Below are positions 7,186 to 15,055 of a stretch of 64,000 nucleotides of DNA, in pieces (position 1 is the stretch's first letter; every line of letters starts with the position of its first letter). The notes under the pieces were generated by a model. The model saw only the letters and a list, made by a program, of their open reading frames with translations. It did no database searches and was not told the origin of the DNA. The stretch comes from JANRKF01 sp033763575 (GTDB lineage Bacteria > Pseudomonadota > Alphaproteobacteria > Rickettsiales > SXRF01). The stretch covers positions 118,567 to 182,566 of the forward strand of contig JANRKF010000026.1 of NCBI GenBank assembly GCA_033763575.1, given 5' to 3'. A program made the translations under genes and the position numbers.

Positions 7186-8479
7186 AAAATTCCTCCCCAA
7201 AAGCCTGTTTGGCCGGGCGCTGCTGATTCTGGTTTTGCCGACGGTGCTGATCCAGCTGCTCATGGCCTATATTTTTTACGACCGCCACTGGCTGGCGGTG
7301 ACACGCTATATGTCGAGTTCGCTCGCCGGTGAAACCGCCTTTCTGGTCATGCAGCTTCGGCAGGCGCCGGCCAATGAAAAGCCGCAGATGGTGCATGATT
7401 TCGAGCGCTCCACCAGCCTTCGGGTGCAGCTGCTTTCCGGTGATGCGTTTGATAGCCGTTACAAGAGCCCGGAATTCATCGAATACCAGCATATATTGCG
7501 GCAGAAGATTGCCGAGCCGTTCCTGATTCGCCGCCTGAAGGATGGCGATACCATCGAGGTTCGCGTGAAGCTTCCCGGGCAGGTGGTGAAATTGCAAACC
7601 ACCTCCAAGCGGCTGGAAAGCCCGACCACCACCATTTTCCTGATATGGATGGTGGGGTCTTCAATTTTGCTGCTGTGGGTCGCGATCATTTTCCTGCGCA
7701 ACCAGTTGCGTCCGATCAGCCGATTGGCGAAGGCGTCGGATAATTTCGGTCGCGGCATCGATACGCCGGATTTCAGGCCGCAGGGGGCGACCGAGGTGCG
7801 CATCGCCGCCCGCGCCTTCATCACCATGCGCGAGCGTATCAGGCGGCAGATCCGCACCCGCACCGATATGCTGTCGGGCATCTCGCACGATCTGCGCACG
7901 CCGCTCACCCGGATGAAACTGCAGCTTGCCATGCTCGGCGATTCCGAGGCCATCCGCGAGCTGGAGGGCGATGTGAAGCAGATGGAATATATGATTGCCG
8001 AATATCTCGATTTTGCCCGCGGCGAGGGCGGCGAGGAGGCGGTGACGGTGTATCTGCATAAGCTGCTGGCGGAAATTGTCGCCGATTATGCGCGCAGCGG
8101 CCATGTCATCGGCTTTGTGATGACCGAGGAAATCGAAATCGATCTGAAGCCGACCGCTTTCCGCCGCATGCTGCATAACCTGCTCGATAATGCGTTGCGC
8201 TATGCCGGGTCGCCGCAGCTCAGCTATATGCGCGACCGCGGCTCGGTGCGTATCCTGATCGACGATGAAGGTGAGGGTATTCCGGAGGCGATGCGCGAGG
8301 AGGTTTTCCGTCCGTTCACCCGGCTCGATGCGTCGCGCAATGTCAACACCGGCGGTGTTGGGCTTGGGCTTACCATTGCGCGTGATATTGTGCTGGCGCA
8401 TGGCGGCGCGATCGACCTCGCCGAAAGCCCGCAAGGCGGCCTGCGCGTGATTATCACCTTACCTTTGGGGAAAAACTGA
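7175..8479 (+). CDS. EnvZ-like sensor histidine kinase
   Basis: A 434-aa inner-membrane kinase, partner of the preceding regulator. TM1 spans about residues 14-36 and TM2 about 154-175, with a periplasmic sensor of some 115 residues between them. A HAMP linker follows (NQLRPISRLAKASDNFGRG), then the HisKA domain with His238 in SGISHDLRTPLTRMKLQL, and the ATPase domain with N box LLDNALRYAG, G1 DDEGEGIP, F box REEVFRPF and G2 GVGLGLTIA. The start at 7175 is the first that gives the hydrophobic N-terminus and overlaps the regulator by only 11 bases. Everything needed for kinase and phosphatase activity is present. Confidence 0.93.
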   Translation: MWIKKFLPKSLFGRALLILVLPTVLIQLLMAYIFYDRHWLAVTRYMSSSLAGETAFLVMQLRQAPANEKPQMVHDFERSTSLRVQLLSGDAFDSRYKSPEFIEYQHILRQKIAEPFLIRRLKDGDTIEVRVKLPGQVVKLQTTSKRLESPTTTIFLIWMVGSSILLLWVAIIFLRNQLRPISRLAKASDNFGRGIDTPDFRPQGATEVRIAARAFITMRERIRRQIRTRTDMLSGISHDLRTPLTRMKLQLAMLGDSEAIRELEGDVKQMEYMIAEYLDFARGEGGEEAVTVYLHKLLAEIVADYARSGHVIGFVMTEEIEIDLKPTAFRRMLHNLLDNALRYAGSPQLSYMRDRGSVRILIDDEGEGIPEAMREEVFRPFTRLDASRNVNTGGVGLGLTIARDIVLAHGGAIDLAESPQGGLRVIITLPLGKN

Positions 8480-8754
8480 TGGCACTATTTTTATTACGTT
8501 TCTGGCCGGTACTGATTCCGCTTCTTGTCTATGCGGTGTGGATGGTTGCCGTGCGCACAAAAGCCCGCAAGGCGGGGGCGCCGGTGCCGCATTTCCGCGA
8601 AGGGCCGTGGTTCTGGGCGCTGGTGGCAAGCCTCGGCGTGGGCGTGGTGCTTTTGCTTTCCTTCGGGTTGAGCCATGAAAGCGTCAAGGGCGAATATATT
8701 CCGCCGCATATGGAAAACGGCAGGATCGTTCCCGGCGAGGTGAAAACGCCATGA
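8479..8754 (+). CDS. DUF6111-type small membrane protein
   Basis: A 91-aa protein with two predicted membrane segments (about residues 4-25 and 46-66) and a basic cytoplasmic loop, ending in the soluble tail YIPPHMENGRIVPGEV. The tail and the position directly before cca match the alphaproteobacterial DUF6111 family as I know it. The function is unknown. It overlaps the kinase stop (TGATG) and the cca start (ATGA), so it is translated within the same run. Confidence 0.72.
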   Translation: MALFLLRFWPVLIPLLVYAVWMVAVRTKARKAGAPVPHFREGPWFWALVASLGVGVVLLLSFGLSHESVKGEYIPPHMENGRIVPGEVKTP

Positions 8755-9968
8755 AGCTTGTCGCCGCATGGCTCGATTGGCCGGAGGTGAAAACGCTGGC
8801 GGCGGCGTTCGCACAGGCGGGCTTTACGCTGCGTTTTGTCGGCGGCTGCGTGCGCGATACGATGCTTGGCCGCGAGATTCATGAGCTGGATGCCGCGACC
8901 GATGCCTTGCCAGAGCAGGTGGTCGCATTGCTGGAAGCTGCCAATATCCGCGCCATTCCCACCGGCATCGCGCATGGCACGGTGACGGCGCTGGTCGGCG
9001 GCCGCAGCGTTGAAATCACCACCTTGCGCAAGGATGTCGCGACCGATGGCCGCCACGCCGAAGTCGCCTTCGGCACGAGCTGGGAAGAGGATGCGCAGCG
9101 CCGCGATTTCACCATGAATGCGCTTTATGCCGGCATGGATGGCGCGCTCTATGATCCCGTTCATGGGCTGGAGGATTGCAAGGCGCGGCAGGTGAAATTC
9201 ATCGGCGATGCGGCCTCGCGCATCCGCGAGGACTATTTACGTATCCTCCGCTATTTTCGTTTTGTTGCTACTGTCGGCAACAACCAGTTCGACGAGGCGG
9301 CGCTTAGCGCCTGCGCGGCGAACAAGGAAGGCATCACCCGGCTTTCCGGCGAGCGCATACAACAGGAATTATTGAAGCTGCTGGCGGCACCAGAAACATT
9401 TCCTGCGCTTACCGCCATGCAGGATTGTGGTGTCTTGCAGGTAATTTTTCCTGCAGTGTGTTTGAATGTGTCATGCCAGCGCAGGCTGGCATCCAGTAAT
9501 TCGGCTTTATTAAAACTCGCCGCCCTCATCGGTGACGTTTCGTCGATTGCCGCCGTGGCCGACCGCCTGAAGCTTTCCGGCAAACAAAGCAAGCAGCTTG
9601 CCGCATGGCTTACCCATGCGCCGTCCATTGTCCCCGGCATGAGTGAGCTGGCGCAGAAAAAACTGGTGCGGAAACTCGGCGCGGAAGATTATCAGAATGC
9701 GGTGCGGTTGGCCTACTGTTTATCTCCCTCCCCTCACGCGGGGGAGGATTGGGGTGGGGGGTGGTCACACCTTGCCGCCATGGCCAATTGGCAACCGCCC
9801 ATTTTCCCCGTCACCGCCGCTGACCTGATGGAGCGCGGCTACGCCGAAGGCAAGGCACTGGGCGATACGCTCAAGGAGCTTGAAAAAAGTTGGGAAGAAA
9901 GTGGTTACCAAAAAACCCGCGAGGAGCTTATTACTCTGCCGCCGCTGCATCCGCCTCTTTCTCACTGA
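8751..9968 (+). CDS. cca: CCA tRNA nucleotidyltransferase / poly(A) polymerase family protein
   Basis: A class II nucleotidyltransferase expected to add or repair the tRNA 3' CCA. The head domain starts with LRFVGGCVRDTMLG; the RRDFTMNAL and RIREDYLRILRYFRF blocks follow, and then the ERIQQELLKLL neck. Two things are odd. The DxD metal site usually seen after GGxVRD reads E-L-D (gag ctg gat) here, so the first carboxylate is Glu. Two palindromic repeats also lie in frame, at about 9469-9496 and 9724-9763, adding C-Q-R-R-L-A-S-S and S-P-S-P-H-A-G-E-D-W-G-G-G. The last codons run 38 bases into the convergent phoB 3' end. The reading frame is intact over 405 aa. The family call is firm; activity is less certain because of the Glu. 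Confidence 0.88.
   Translation: MKLVAAWLDWPEVKTLAAAFAQAGFTLRFVGGCVRDTMLGREIHELDAATDALPEQVVALLEAANIRAIPTGIAHGTVTALVGGRSVEITTLRKDVATDGRHAEVAFGTSWEEDAQRRDFTMNALYAGMDGALYDPVHGLEDCKARQVKFIGDAASRIREDYLRILRYFRFVATVGNNQFDEAALSACAANKEGITRLSGERIQQELLKLLAAPETFPALTAMQDCGVLQVIFPAVCLNVSCQRRLASSNSALLKLAALIGDVSSIAAVADRLKLSGKQSKQLAAWLTHAPSIVPGMSELAQKKLVRKLGAEDYQNAVRLAYCLSPSPHAGEDWGGGWSHLAAMANWQPPIFPVTAADLMERGYAEGKALGDTLKELEKSWEESGYQKTREELITLPPLHPPLSH
9469..9496 (+). repeat. Type C palindrome inside cca
   Basis: TGTCATGCCAGCGCAGGCTG continuing GCATCCAG forms a stem of ATGCCAGC with GCTGGCAT. It is read in frame through the middle of Cca. The same motif, with longer arms, is found in the intergenic element at 20796-20891. 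Confidence 0.7.
9724..9763 (+). repeat. Type D palindrome inside cca
   Basis: CTCCCTCCCCTCACGCGGGG followed by GAGG, then GGGGTGGGGGG. The stem pairs CCTCCCC with GGGGGAGG. It is read in frame as Pro/Gly-rich residues in the C-terminal part of Cca. Related sequences lie in rlmB (60778-60847) and at 21013-21098. Confidence 0.68.
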
Positions 9969-10659
9969 CCGGAACTTCTTCCAGCGCGTAGCCGGCGGAG
10001 CGGATGGTGCGGATCAGGTCGGGCTGGTTGCCGTCATAATCGAGGCCTTTGCGCAGGCGGCGCACATGCACGTCCACCGTGCGCAGCTCCACGTAAATAT
10101 CATGGCCCCACACGGCGTCGAGCAGCTGCTCGCGTGAGAACACCCGGCCCGGATGCTCCAGGAAATAGCGCAGCAGGGAAAACTCGGTGGGCGAGAGATG
10201 CACTTCGGCGCTGCCGCGTGTGACCTTGTGGCCGGTCACATCCATTTTGATATCGGCGAAGCTCATCACTTTTTCCGAAAGGGCCGGGCGGAAACGGCGG
10301 AAAATGGCGCGGATGCGGGCGACCAGCTCGGCGGGCGAGAAGGGTTTTACGATATAATCGTCGGCCCCGGCGTCTAAGCCCCGGATGCGGTCGGATTCTT
10401 CGCCGCGTGCCGACAGCATGATGATGGGGATGCCTTTGGTGTCGGTCGACCAGCGGAGCTGCTTGCAGATATCGATGCCGGACATGGAAGGCAGCATCCA
10501 GTCGAGCACGATCACGTCCGGCTTATATTCCTTGACCATGGTGACGGCTTCTTCACCGTCGCCGGTGGAATAGACGCGGAATCCCTCGCGCTCAAGGTTA
10601 TAGCGCAGCAGGGTCACGATCGCCACTTCATCTTCAACAATCAGAACCGAGGTTTCCAA
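9931..10659 (-). CDS. phoB: Phosphate regulon response regulator PhoB
   Basis: A 242-aa OmpR/PhoB regulator: receiver with VEDE at 8-11, Asp53 in VIVLDWMLP and Lys105 in YIVKPF; C-terminal winged helix with the PhoB-like block HLSPTEFSLLRYFLEHPGR, then REQLLDAVWGHDIYVELRTVDVH split over two helices, and IRTIRSAGYAL. These features point to PhoB rather than a generic regulator. The best-placed start is TTG at 10659, with AGGGG about eight bases upstream. No phoR, phoU or pst genes lie nearby, so it is encoded alone. Its 3' end overlaps cca convergently by 38 bases, and an alanine/glutamate tail ends the protein. Confidence 0.88.
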   Translation of the reverse strand: METSVLIVEDEVAIVTLLRYNLEREGFRVYSTGDGEEAVTMVKEYKPDVIVLDWMLPSMSGIDICKQLRWSTDTKGIPIIMLSARGEESDRIRGLDAGADDYIVKPFSPAELVARIRAIFRRFRPALSEKVMSFADIKMDVTGHKVTRGSAEVHLSPTEFSLLRYFLEHPGRVFSREQLLDAVWGHDIYVELRTVDVHVRRLRKGLDYDGNQPDLIRTIRSAGYALEEVPVSEKEADAAAAE

Positions 10660-10832
10660 GAAACACGCCCCTTTTTTATTTGCCTAAACAGGCGCATACA
10701 GTAACATGCGTGGGTAATCATGCAAGAGTCTTTATGCAATAAAGACGCAAGCCGCGCTGATAAGCGCCGGTTTGCCGCGGCGTTAGCCAAGCGTCAAAAA
10801 CCGCAAGGTTTTTGTCAGAAAGATGAAGAATT
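10660..10832. other. Divergent phoB-yciB intergenic region with a hairpin
   Basis: The 173-base gap must hold the promoters of phoB (minus) and yciB (plus). A perfect stem-loop CAAAAACC-GCAA-GGTTTTTG lies at 10795-10814, just upstream of the yciB ribosome-binding site (GATGAAG). I do not see an unambiguous Pho box or sigma-70 promoter. Confidence 0.4.
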
Positions 10833-11378
10833 ATGCGCCCATCGCTCCGTTTCGCCCTCGATATGGGGCCGCTTCTGATCTTTTTCCTCGGCTACCGCTT
10901 TGCCGGGCTGATGGCGGCGACGGCGGCGCTGGTCGCCTTCACCATGCTTTCGCTCGCCATCACCTACGCGCTTGAAAAACGCATTTCTCCGATGCCGCTG
11001 GTGTCGGGCATTGCGGTGGCGTTTTTCGGCGGCATGACGCTGTGGCTGAACGACGAGCTGTTCATCAAGATCAAGCCGACGCTGGTGAATCTTTTATTCG
11101 CGGCCATTCTGCTCGGCGGGCTTTATTTCAAAAAGCCGATGCTTAAATATGTGCTGGAAAGCGCGGTGCAATTAACCGACGAAGGCTGGCGGATTTTATC
11201 GCGCCGCTGGGGATTTTTTTTCGTGTTCCTCGCGGTGCTCAATGAAATCATCTGGCGGCATTTCCCCACCGATTTCTGGGTGAACTTCAAAGTGTTCGGC
11301 ATGTTTAGCTGCACGGTAATCTTTATGCTGAGCCAGATTCCGCTGATGAAGCGTTTTATGATTGAGGAAGCGCCTTAA
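10833..11378 (+). CDS. yciB: Inner membrane-spanning protein YciB (septation protein A family)
   Basis: A 181-aa protein made mostly of membrane helices, with the family's N-terminal GPLLIFFLGYRFAGLMAAT, the central KPTLVNLLFAAILLGGLYFKKP split across two segments, RGFFF-like RWGFFFVFLAVLNEIIWR and the end WVNFKVFGMFSCTVIFML. This matches the YciB/IspZ family, linked to cell-envelope and septation functions in other proteobacteria. It is transcribed away from phoB. Its last 23 bases overlap the 3' end of purD on the other strand. Confidence 0.92.
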   Translation: MRPSLRFALDMGPLLIFFLGYRFAGLMAATAALVAFTMLSLAITYALEKRISPMPLVSGIAVAFFGGMTLWLNDELFIKIKPTLVNLLFAAILLGGLYFKKPMLKYVLESAVQLTDEGWRILSRRWGFFFVFLAVLNEIIWRHFPTDFWVNFKVFGMFSCTVIFMLSQIPLMKRFMIEEAP

Positions 11379-12621
11379 AGCCGATATCCCGCCTGCAGAA
11401 CCCTTCCGGCCAGTCGATGATATCGACCGCCCGGTATGCGTTGTCCCGCGCCTCTTTGATGCTGTCGCCGAGCGCGGTGACGCCGAGTACGCGCCCGCCC
11501 ACGGCGATGATTTTCCCGTCTTTTTCCTGCGTTCCGGCATGGAAAATTTTGACGTCGCGGAGCGAGCCGGCTTTACGCAGGTTTTGTATTTCCGAGCCTT
11601 TGTCGTAGGAGCCGGGATAGCCTTTGCTTGCCATCACCACGCAGAGCGCCGGGCGCGGGTCGAAGCGGATATCGGCATCACCTAAATTTCCTACCGCGCA
11701 GGCATGCAGCGTCTGGTAGAGATCGCCCGCGAAACGCATCATCAGGCTTTGCGTTTCCGGGTCGCCAAAGCGCACATTATATTCCAGCAGTTTGACGCCG
11801 CCCGAAGTCAGCATCAGCCCGGCGAACAGCACCCCGCGAAAGGGCGCGCCTTCATTTTTCATCGCGGCAACCGTAGGAAAAATCACTTTTTCCATGATTT
11901 CCTTGCGCACCGATTCGGTTGCAACGGGCGGCGGGCTGTAGGTTCCCATGCCGCCGGTATTGGGCCCGGTATCGCCTTCGAAGGCGCGTTTATGGTCCTG
12001 CGCGTAGCCGAATTCGATGGCCGTTTCGCCGTCGGAAAGTGCGAAGAAACTCACCTCGTCGCCTTTTAAAAATTCTTCGATCACCACCTGTGACCCACCC
12101 GCGATTTTACCGGAAAACATGTCGTCGAGCGCCGCAAGCGCCTCGTTTTTATCCTGCGCAATGATCACGCCCTTGCCGGCGGCCAGCCCGTCTGCCTTCA
12201 CCACGATCGGGAAGCTTTTGCCTTCCAAAAATTGTTTCGCTTCCGTGATGTTATTAAAAAATCCATACGCGGCGGTGGGGATGTTATATTTTTTGCACAA
12301 TTCTTTCATGAAGCCCTTGGACGCTTCGAGCTGTGCCGCTTTTTGCGAGGGTCCGAACACGGTAATTCCTGCGCCTTGCAATAGATCGCTGAGCCCATCC
12401 ACCAATGGTTGTTCGGCGCCGATCACCACCAGGTCGATCTTTTTTTCCTTGCAGAATACAACGATTTCGCCCTGGCCGGAAAGCGCGACGCACGTCACAT
12501 CCTCGGCAATACCGCCATTGCCCGGCGAACAGAACACCTCACCGACCTGCGGCGATTGTTTAAGCCGCCAGCTAAGCGCATGCTCGCGCCCGCCGGAGCC
12601 TATCACCAAAACTTTTTTCAT
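11356..12621 (-). CDS. purD: Phosphoribosylamine-glycine ligase
   Basis: PurD is the second enzyme of purine synthesis and makes glycinamide ribonucleotide with ATP. The 421-aa product begins MKKVLVIGSGGREHALSW, with the family GxGGREHAL turn. It continues with the ATP-grasp lid VVKADGLAAGKGVIIA, the signature NTGGMGTYSP near residue 205, and the metal-binding RFGDPETQ near residue 285. I chose the ATG at 12621 over a GTG three codons earlier because the family starts at MKKVL. The gene is divergent from xseA, and the short region between them is bracketed by two inverted repeat arms (12626-12760). The other pur genes, except purF, are not in the window. Confidence 0.95.
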   Translation of the reverse strand: MKKVLVIGSGGREHALSWRLKQSPQVGEVFCSPGNGGIAEDVTCVALSGQGEIVVFCKEKKIDLVVIGAEQPLVDGLSDLLQGAGITVFGPSQKAAQLEASKGFMKELCKKYNIPTAAYGFFNNITEAKQFLEGKSFPIVVKADGLAAGKGVIIAQDKNEALAALDDMFSGKIAGGSQVVIEEFLKGDEVSFFALSDGETAIEFGYAQDHKRAFEGDTGPNTGGMGTYSPPPVATESVRKEIMEKVIFPTVAAMKNEGAPFRGVLFAGLMLTSGGVKLLEYNVRFGDPETQSLMMRFAGDLYQTLHACAVGNLGDADIRFDPRPALCVVMASKGYPGSYDKGSEIQNLRKAGSLRDVKIFHAGTQEKDGKIIAVGGRVLGVTALGDSIKEARDNAYRAVDIIDWPEGFCRRDIGFKALPQS

Positions 12622-12625
12622 ACGA

Positions 12626-12760
12626 CCCACATCCCCGCGCAGGCGGGGATCCTGTAGTTACCAAGAGTGACAATGTATATTAATCTGCTAGGCTCTTGTC
12701 TATGTCCAACATACCAGATTCTCCACAATTACAAGATCCCCGCCTGCGCGGGGATGTGGG
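12626..12760. repeat. Inverted pair of type B palindromes around the purD-xseA promoter region
   Basis: The left arm (12626-12659) and right arm (12727-12760) are 34 bases each and are reverse complements with about two mismatches. Each contains the palindrome ATCCCCGC...GCGGGGAT. The loop of about 67 bases must contain both divergent promoters. The right arm is translated near the N-terminus of XseA as Q-D-P-R-L-R-G-D-V-G, and the left arm ends four bases before the purD start codon. Confidence 0.8.
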
Positions 12761-14072
12761 GCACAACGACATTATCTACTCGGTAAGCGAGGTATCGCAG
12801 GCGCTCAAGCGCATGGTCGAGGATCATTTCGGCGTGGTGAAACTGCGCGGTGAGATCAGTGGCTATAAGCTTCACAGCAGCGGTCACGCTTATTTTACGC
12901 TGAAAGATGAAAACGCGCTGATCGATGCGGTATGCTGGCGCGGCACGCTTTCTAAAATGAAATTCAGGCCGGAGGACGGGCTGGAAGTGGTCGCCACCGG
13001 CAAGCTCACCACCTATCCCGGCCGCTCGAAATACCAGATCGTCGTCGATAACATGGAGCCGGCCGGGGCGGGGGCGCTGATGGCGCTGCTTGAAAAGCGC
13101 CGCGCCGCGCTGGAGGCGGAAGGCCTGTTCGCGCAAAGCCGCAAGAAAAAACTGCCCGCCATGCCGCGTGTGGTGGGGGTGGTGACGTCACCCACCGGCG
13201 CGGTGATACGCGACATCCTCCACCGCATCTCCGAGCGCTTTCCCTGCCATGTACTGGTCTGGCCGGTGGCGGTGCAGGGCGAAGGCGCGGCGGAGCAGAT
13301 CGCCGCCGCAATCAAAGGGTTTAATGCGATGGCAAATCCGCCTGATGTCATCATCGTCGCGCGCGGCGGCGGATCGCTGGAGGATTTATGGGCGTTCAAC
13401 GAAGAAATCGTGGTGCGGGCGGCAGCCGCTTCCGCTATTCCGCTCATCTCGGCGGTCGGGCATGAGACCGATACCACCCTCATCGATTACGCGTCCGACC
13501 GGCGCGCCCCGACGCCGACCGCTGCCGCCGAAATGGCGGTGCCGGTTTTAAGTGACCTCAGGCTCGCGCTTACGCAATTGGAAAGTCGGCTCGCTGCGGC
13601 GATAAAGCGTCATCTCGCTGAAAGCGAAAACACGCTTGTCGGCCTGCTGCGCGGCCTGCCGAAACCGATGCAGCTTTTGCAATTTGCCACGCAGCGGCTC
13701 GATGATGTGAGCGAACGCCATGCCGGATCGCTCAACCAGTTTCTTGCGCGCAAGGAACAGCAGCTTGCGCTTGCAGTGCGTGGCCTCACGCCGGGACGAT
13801 TGCTGCGCGATATGGAGCAGCAGCAGGCTAAACTCACCGATTATCTGGAGCGCACGCACCGCGCTGCATTACGCCTGATAACGCAAAAATCGGACAAGAT
13901 CACCTCGCTCGCTTCGATGCTTGAGACGATGAATGTGCAGCGGGTGCTGGAACGCGGGTTCGCGCTGGTGCGCGGTGAAAATGGCGCGCTCATAACCAGC
14001 AGTGTCGAAGCCGGGAAACAGAAAAAATTAGAGATTCAGTTCGCCGATGGGCGCATTAAAACCACCTCCTAA
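12702..14072 (+). CDS. xseA: Exodeoxyribonuclease VII large subunit
   Basis: The large subunit of exonuclease VII degrades single-stranded DNA and works with XseB, which is not in this window. The 456-aa product has the N-terminal OB domain (YSVSEVSQALKRMVEDHFG, VKLRGEISGYK, GHAYFTLKDE), and then the catalytic block PRVVGVVTSPTGAVIRDIL, VIIVARGGGSLEDLWAFNEE and SAVGHETDTTLIDYASDRRA. A long coiled C-terminal part follows. Residues about 9-20 (LQDPRLRGDVGH) come from a palindromic repeat and are not part of the family. The ATG at 12702 is preferred to a TTG two codons earlier. The gene ends at a fold-back element shared with lpxL. Confidence 0.95.
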   Translation: MSNIPDSPQLQDPRLRGDVGHNDIIYSVSEVSQALKRMVEDHFGVVKLRGEISGYKLHSSGHAYFTLKDENALIDAVCWRGTLSKMKFRPEDGLEVVATGKLTTYPGRSKYQIVVDNMEPAGAGALMALLEKRRAALEAEGLFAQSRKKKLPAMPRVVGVVTSPTGAVIRDILHRISERFPCHVLVWPVAVQGEGAAEQIAAAIKGFNAMANPPDVIIVARGGGSLEDLWAFNEEIVVRAAAASAIPLISAVGHETDTTLIDYASDRRAPTPTAAAEMAVPVLSDLRLALTQLESRLAAAIKRHLAESENTLVGLLRGLPKPMQLLQFATQRLDDVSERHAGSLNQFLARKEQQLALAVRGLTPGRLLRDMEQQQAKLTDYLERTHRAALRLITQKSDKITSLASMLETMNVQRVLERGFALVRGENGALITSSVEAGKQKKLEIQFADGRIKTTS

Positions 14073-14190
14073 AGGGCGTTCAATATTGTTAGTGCCTAGG
14101 CAGCCGAGGCGAGGTGCGCGCAGCGTAGCGGCGCTACGTGAGCACAGCGAGTCCGAAGGATAACGACCACTGGCAATATTCAAAGCCCTT
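14073..14190. repeat. Fold-back element (type G) between convergent xseA and lpxL
   Basis: The outer arms AAGGGCGTTCAATATTG (14072-14088) and CAATATTCAAAGCCCTT (14174-14190) pair with one or two mismatches. Inside is GCGCAGCGTAGC-GGC-GCTACGTGAGC, a second palindrome. The right arm covers the last codons and stop of lpxL, and the left arm starts at the xseA stop. It could act as a two-way terminator, but it has no T-run. Confidence 0.65.
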
Positions 14191-15055
14191 CCTTCGGCCA
14201 CCTTCTATGCACCCAGAACCACTGCTCCGGGCACTCCCGAATCCACTCCTCCAGTATCGCATGCATGCGCATCATCAGACGCCGCACATCTTCTTTATGG
14301 TCGCCGGTTTTTTGCATCACGATCGGCGTGTAGACGATGCATTGGAAATGTGCGCCCTGCGTGCGGATGATGCGGGCGGGAATAATCGGTATATCATATT
14401 TCAGCGCGATTTCGGCGATGGCTGGCGAGGTCATCGCCTCACGCCCGAAGAAGGGAATGCTGATGCCGTTATTTTGTTTCTGGTCAACCAGCATGGCGAC
14501 CGAACCGCCGCGCCTGAGCGCTCCCAATATCTTCACGCCGCCGCGCATTCCCTTGGCGATCAGCTCGTTCGTGTGAGGCCTGCGCAGATTGGCGATGATG
14601 GTATCGACGTAAGGATTATTGGTGTGGCGGTAGACGATGGAAAGATCGACGCCGTGGTCGTAAGCAACCGGGCACAGCAATTCCCAGTTGCCGATATGGC
14701 CGGAAAAAAGGAATCCCGGTTCGCCGGGCTTAGGCAGATATTCCGCACCCGAAACGAGTATGCGCGAGGACAGGCGGTCGCCGGGAAGCGACGAATATTC
14801 CGCGCCGACCCGGCCCAGATGCTCCCACATCCGGCCCATCAGCCGGTGGATTTCGGGTTTTTTCATCTCCGGAAAGGCGGCGGCGATATTGCGCCTCGCG
14901 GTTTTATGCGCGGAAAAAAACGGACCCGTTAGCCGCCCGATCTCGCCGCCGATGGCGGAAGACACATCGAGCGGCAGCAGGCGGAAAAATGTAAACAGCA
15001 GCCATAATGCGGCGGCCTCGATCCGGTAGCGGATATGTTTGCCGGAAAGCTTCAT
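14180..15055 (-). CDS. lpxL: Lipid A late acyltransferase (LpxL/HtrB family)
   Basis: An inner-membrane acyltransferase that adds a secondary acyl chain to Kdo-lipid A. The 291-aa product has an N-terminal hydrophobic anchor (residues 13-28, AALWLLFTFFRLLPLD), the catalytic HxxxxE motif as His120/Glu125 in SGHIGNWE, the conserved VDQKQNNGISIPFFG stretch, and the C-terminal CPEQWFWVHRRWPKE. It overlaps lpxK by four bases and is the last of a five-gene minus-strand run concerned with lipid A and Kdo. Which acyl position it modifies cannot be decided. Confidence 0.9.
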   Translation of the reverse strand: MKLSGKHIRYRIEAAALWLLFTFFRLLPLDVSSAIGGEIGRLTGPFFSAHKTARRNIAAAFPEMKKPEIHRLMGRMWEHLGRVGAEYSSLPGDRLSSRILVSGAEYLPKPGEPGFLFSGHIGNWELLCPVAYDHGVDLSIVYRHTNNPYVDTIIANLRRPHTNELIAKGMRGGVKILGALRRGGSVAMLVDQKQNNGISIPFFGREAMTSPAIAEIALKYDIPIIPARIIRTQGAHFQCIVYTPIVMQKTGDHKEDVRRLMMRMHAILEEWIRECPEQWFWVHRRWPKEGL

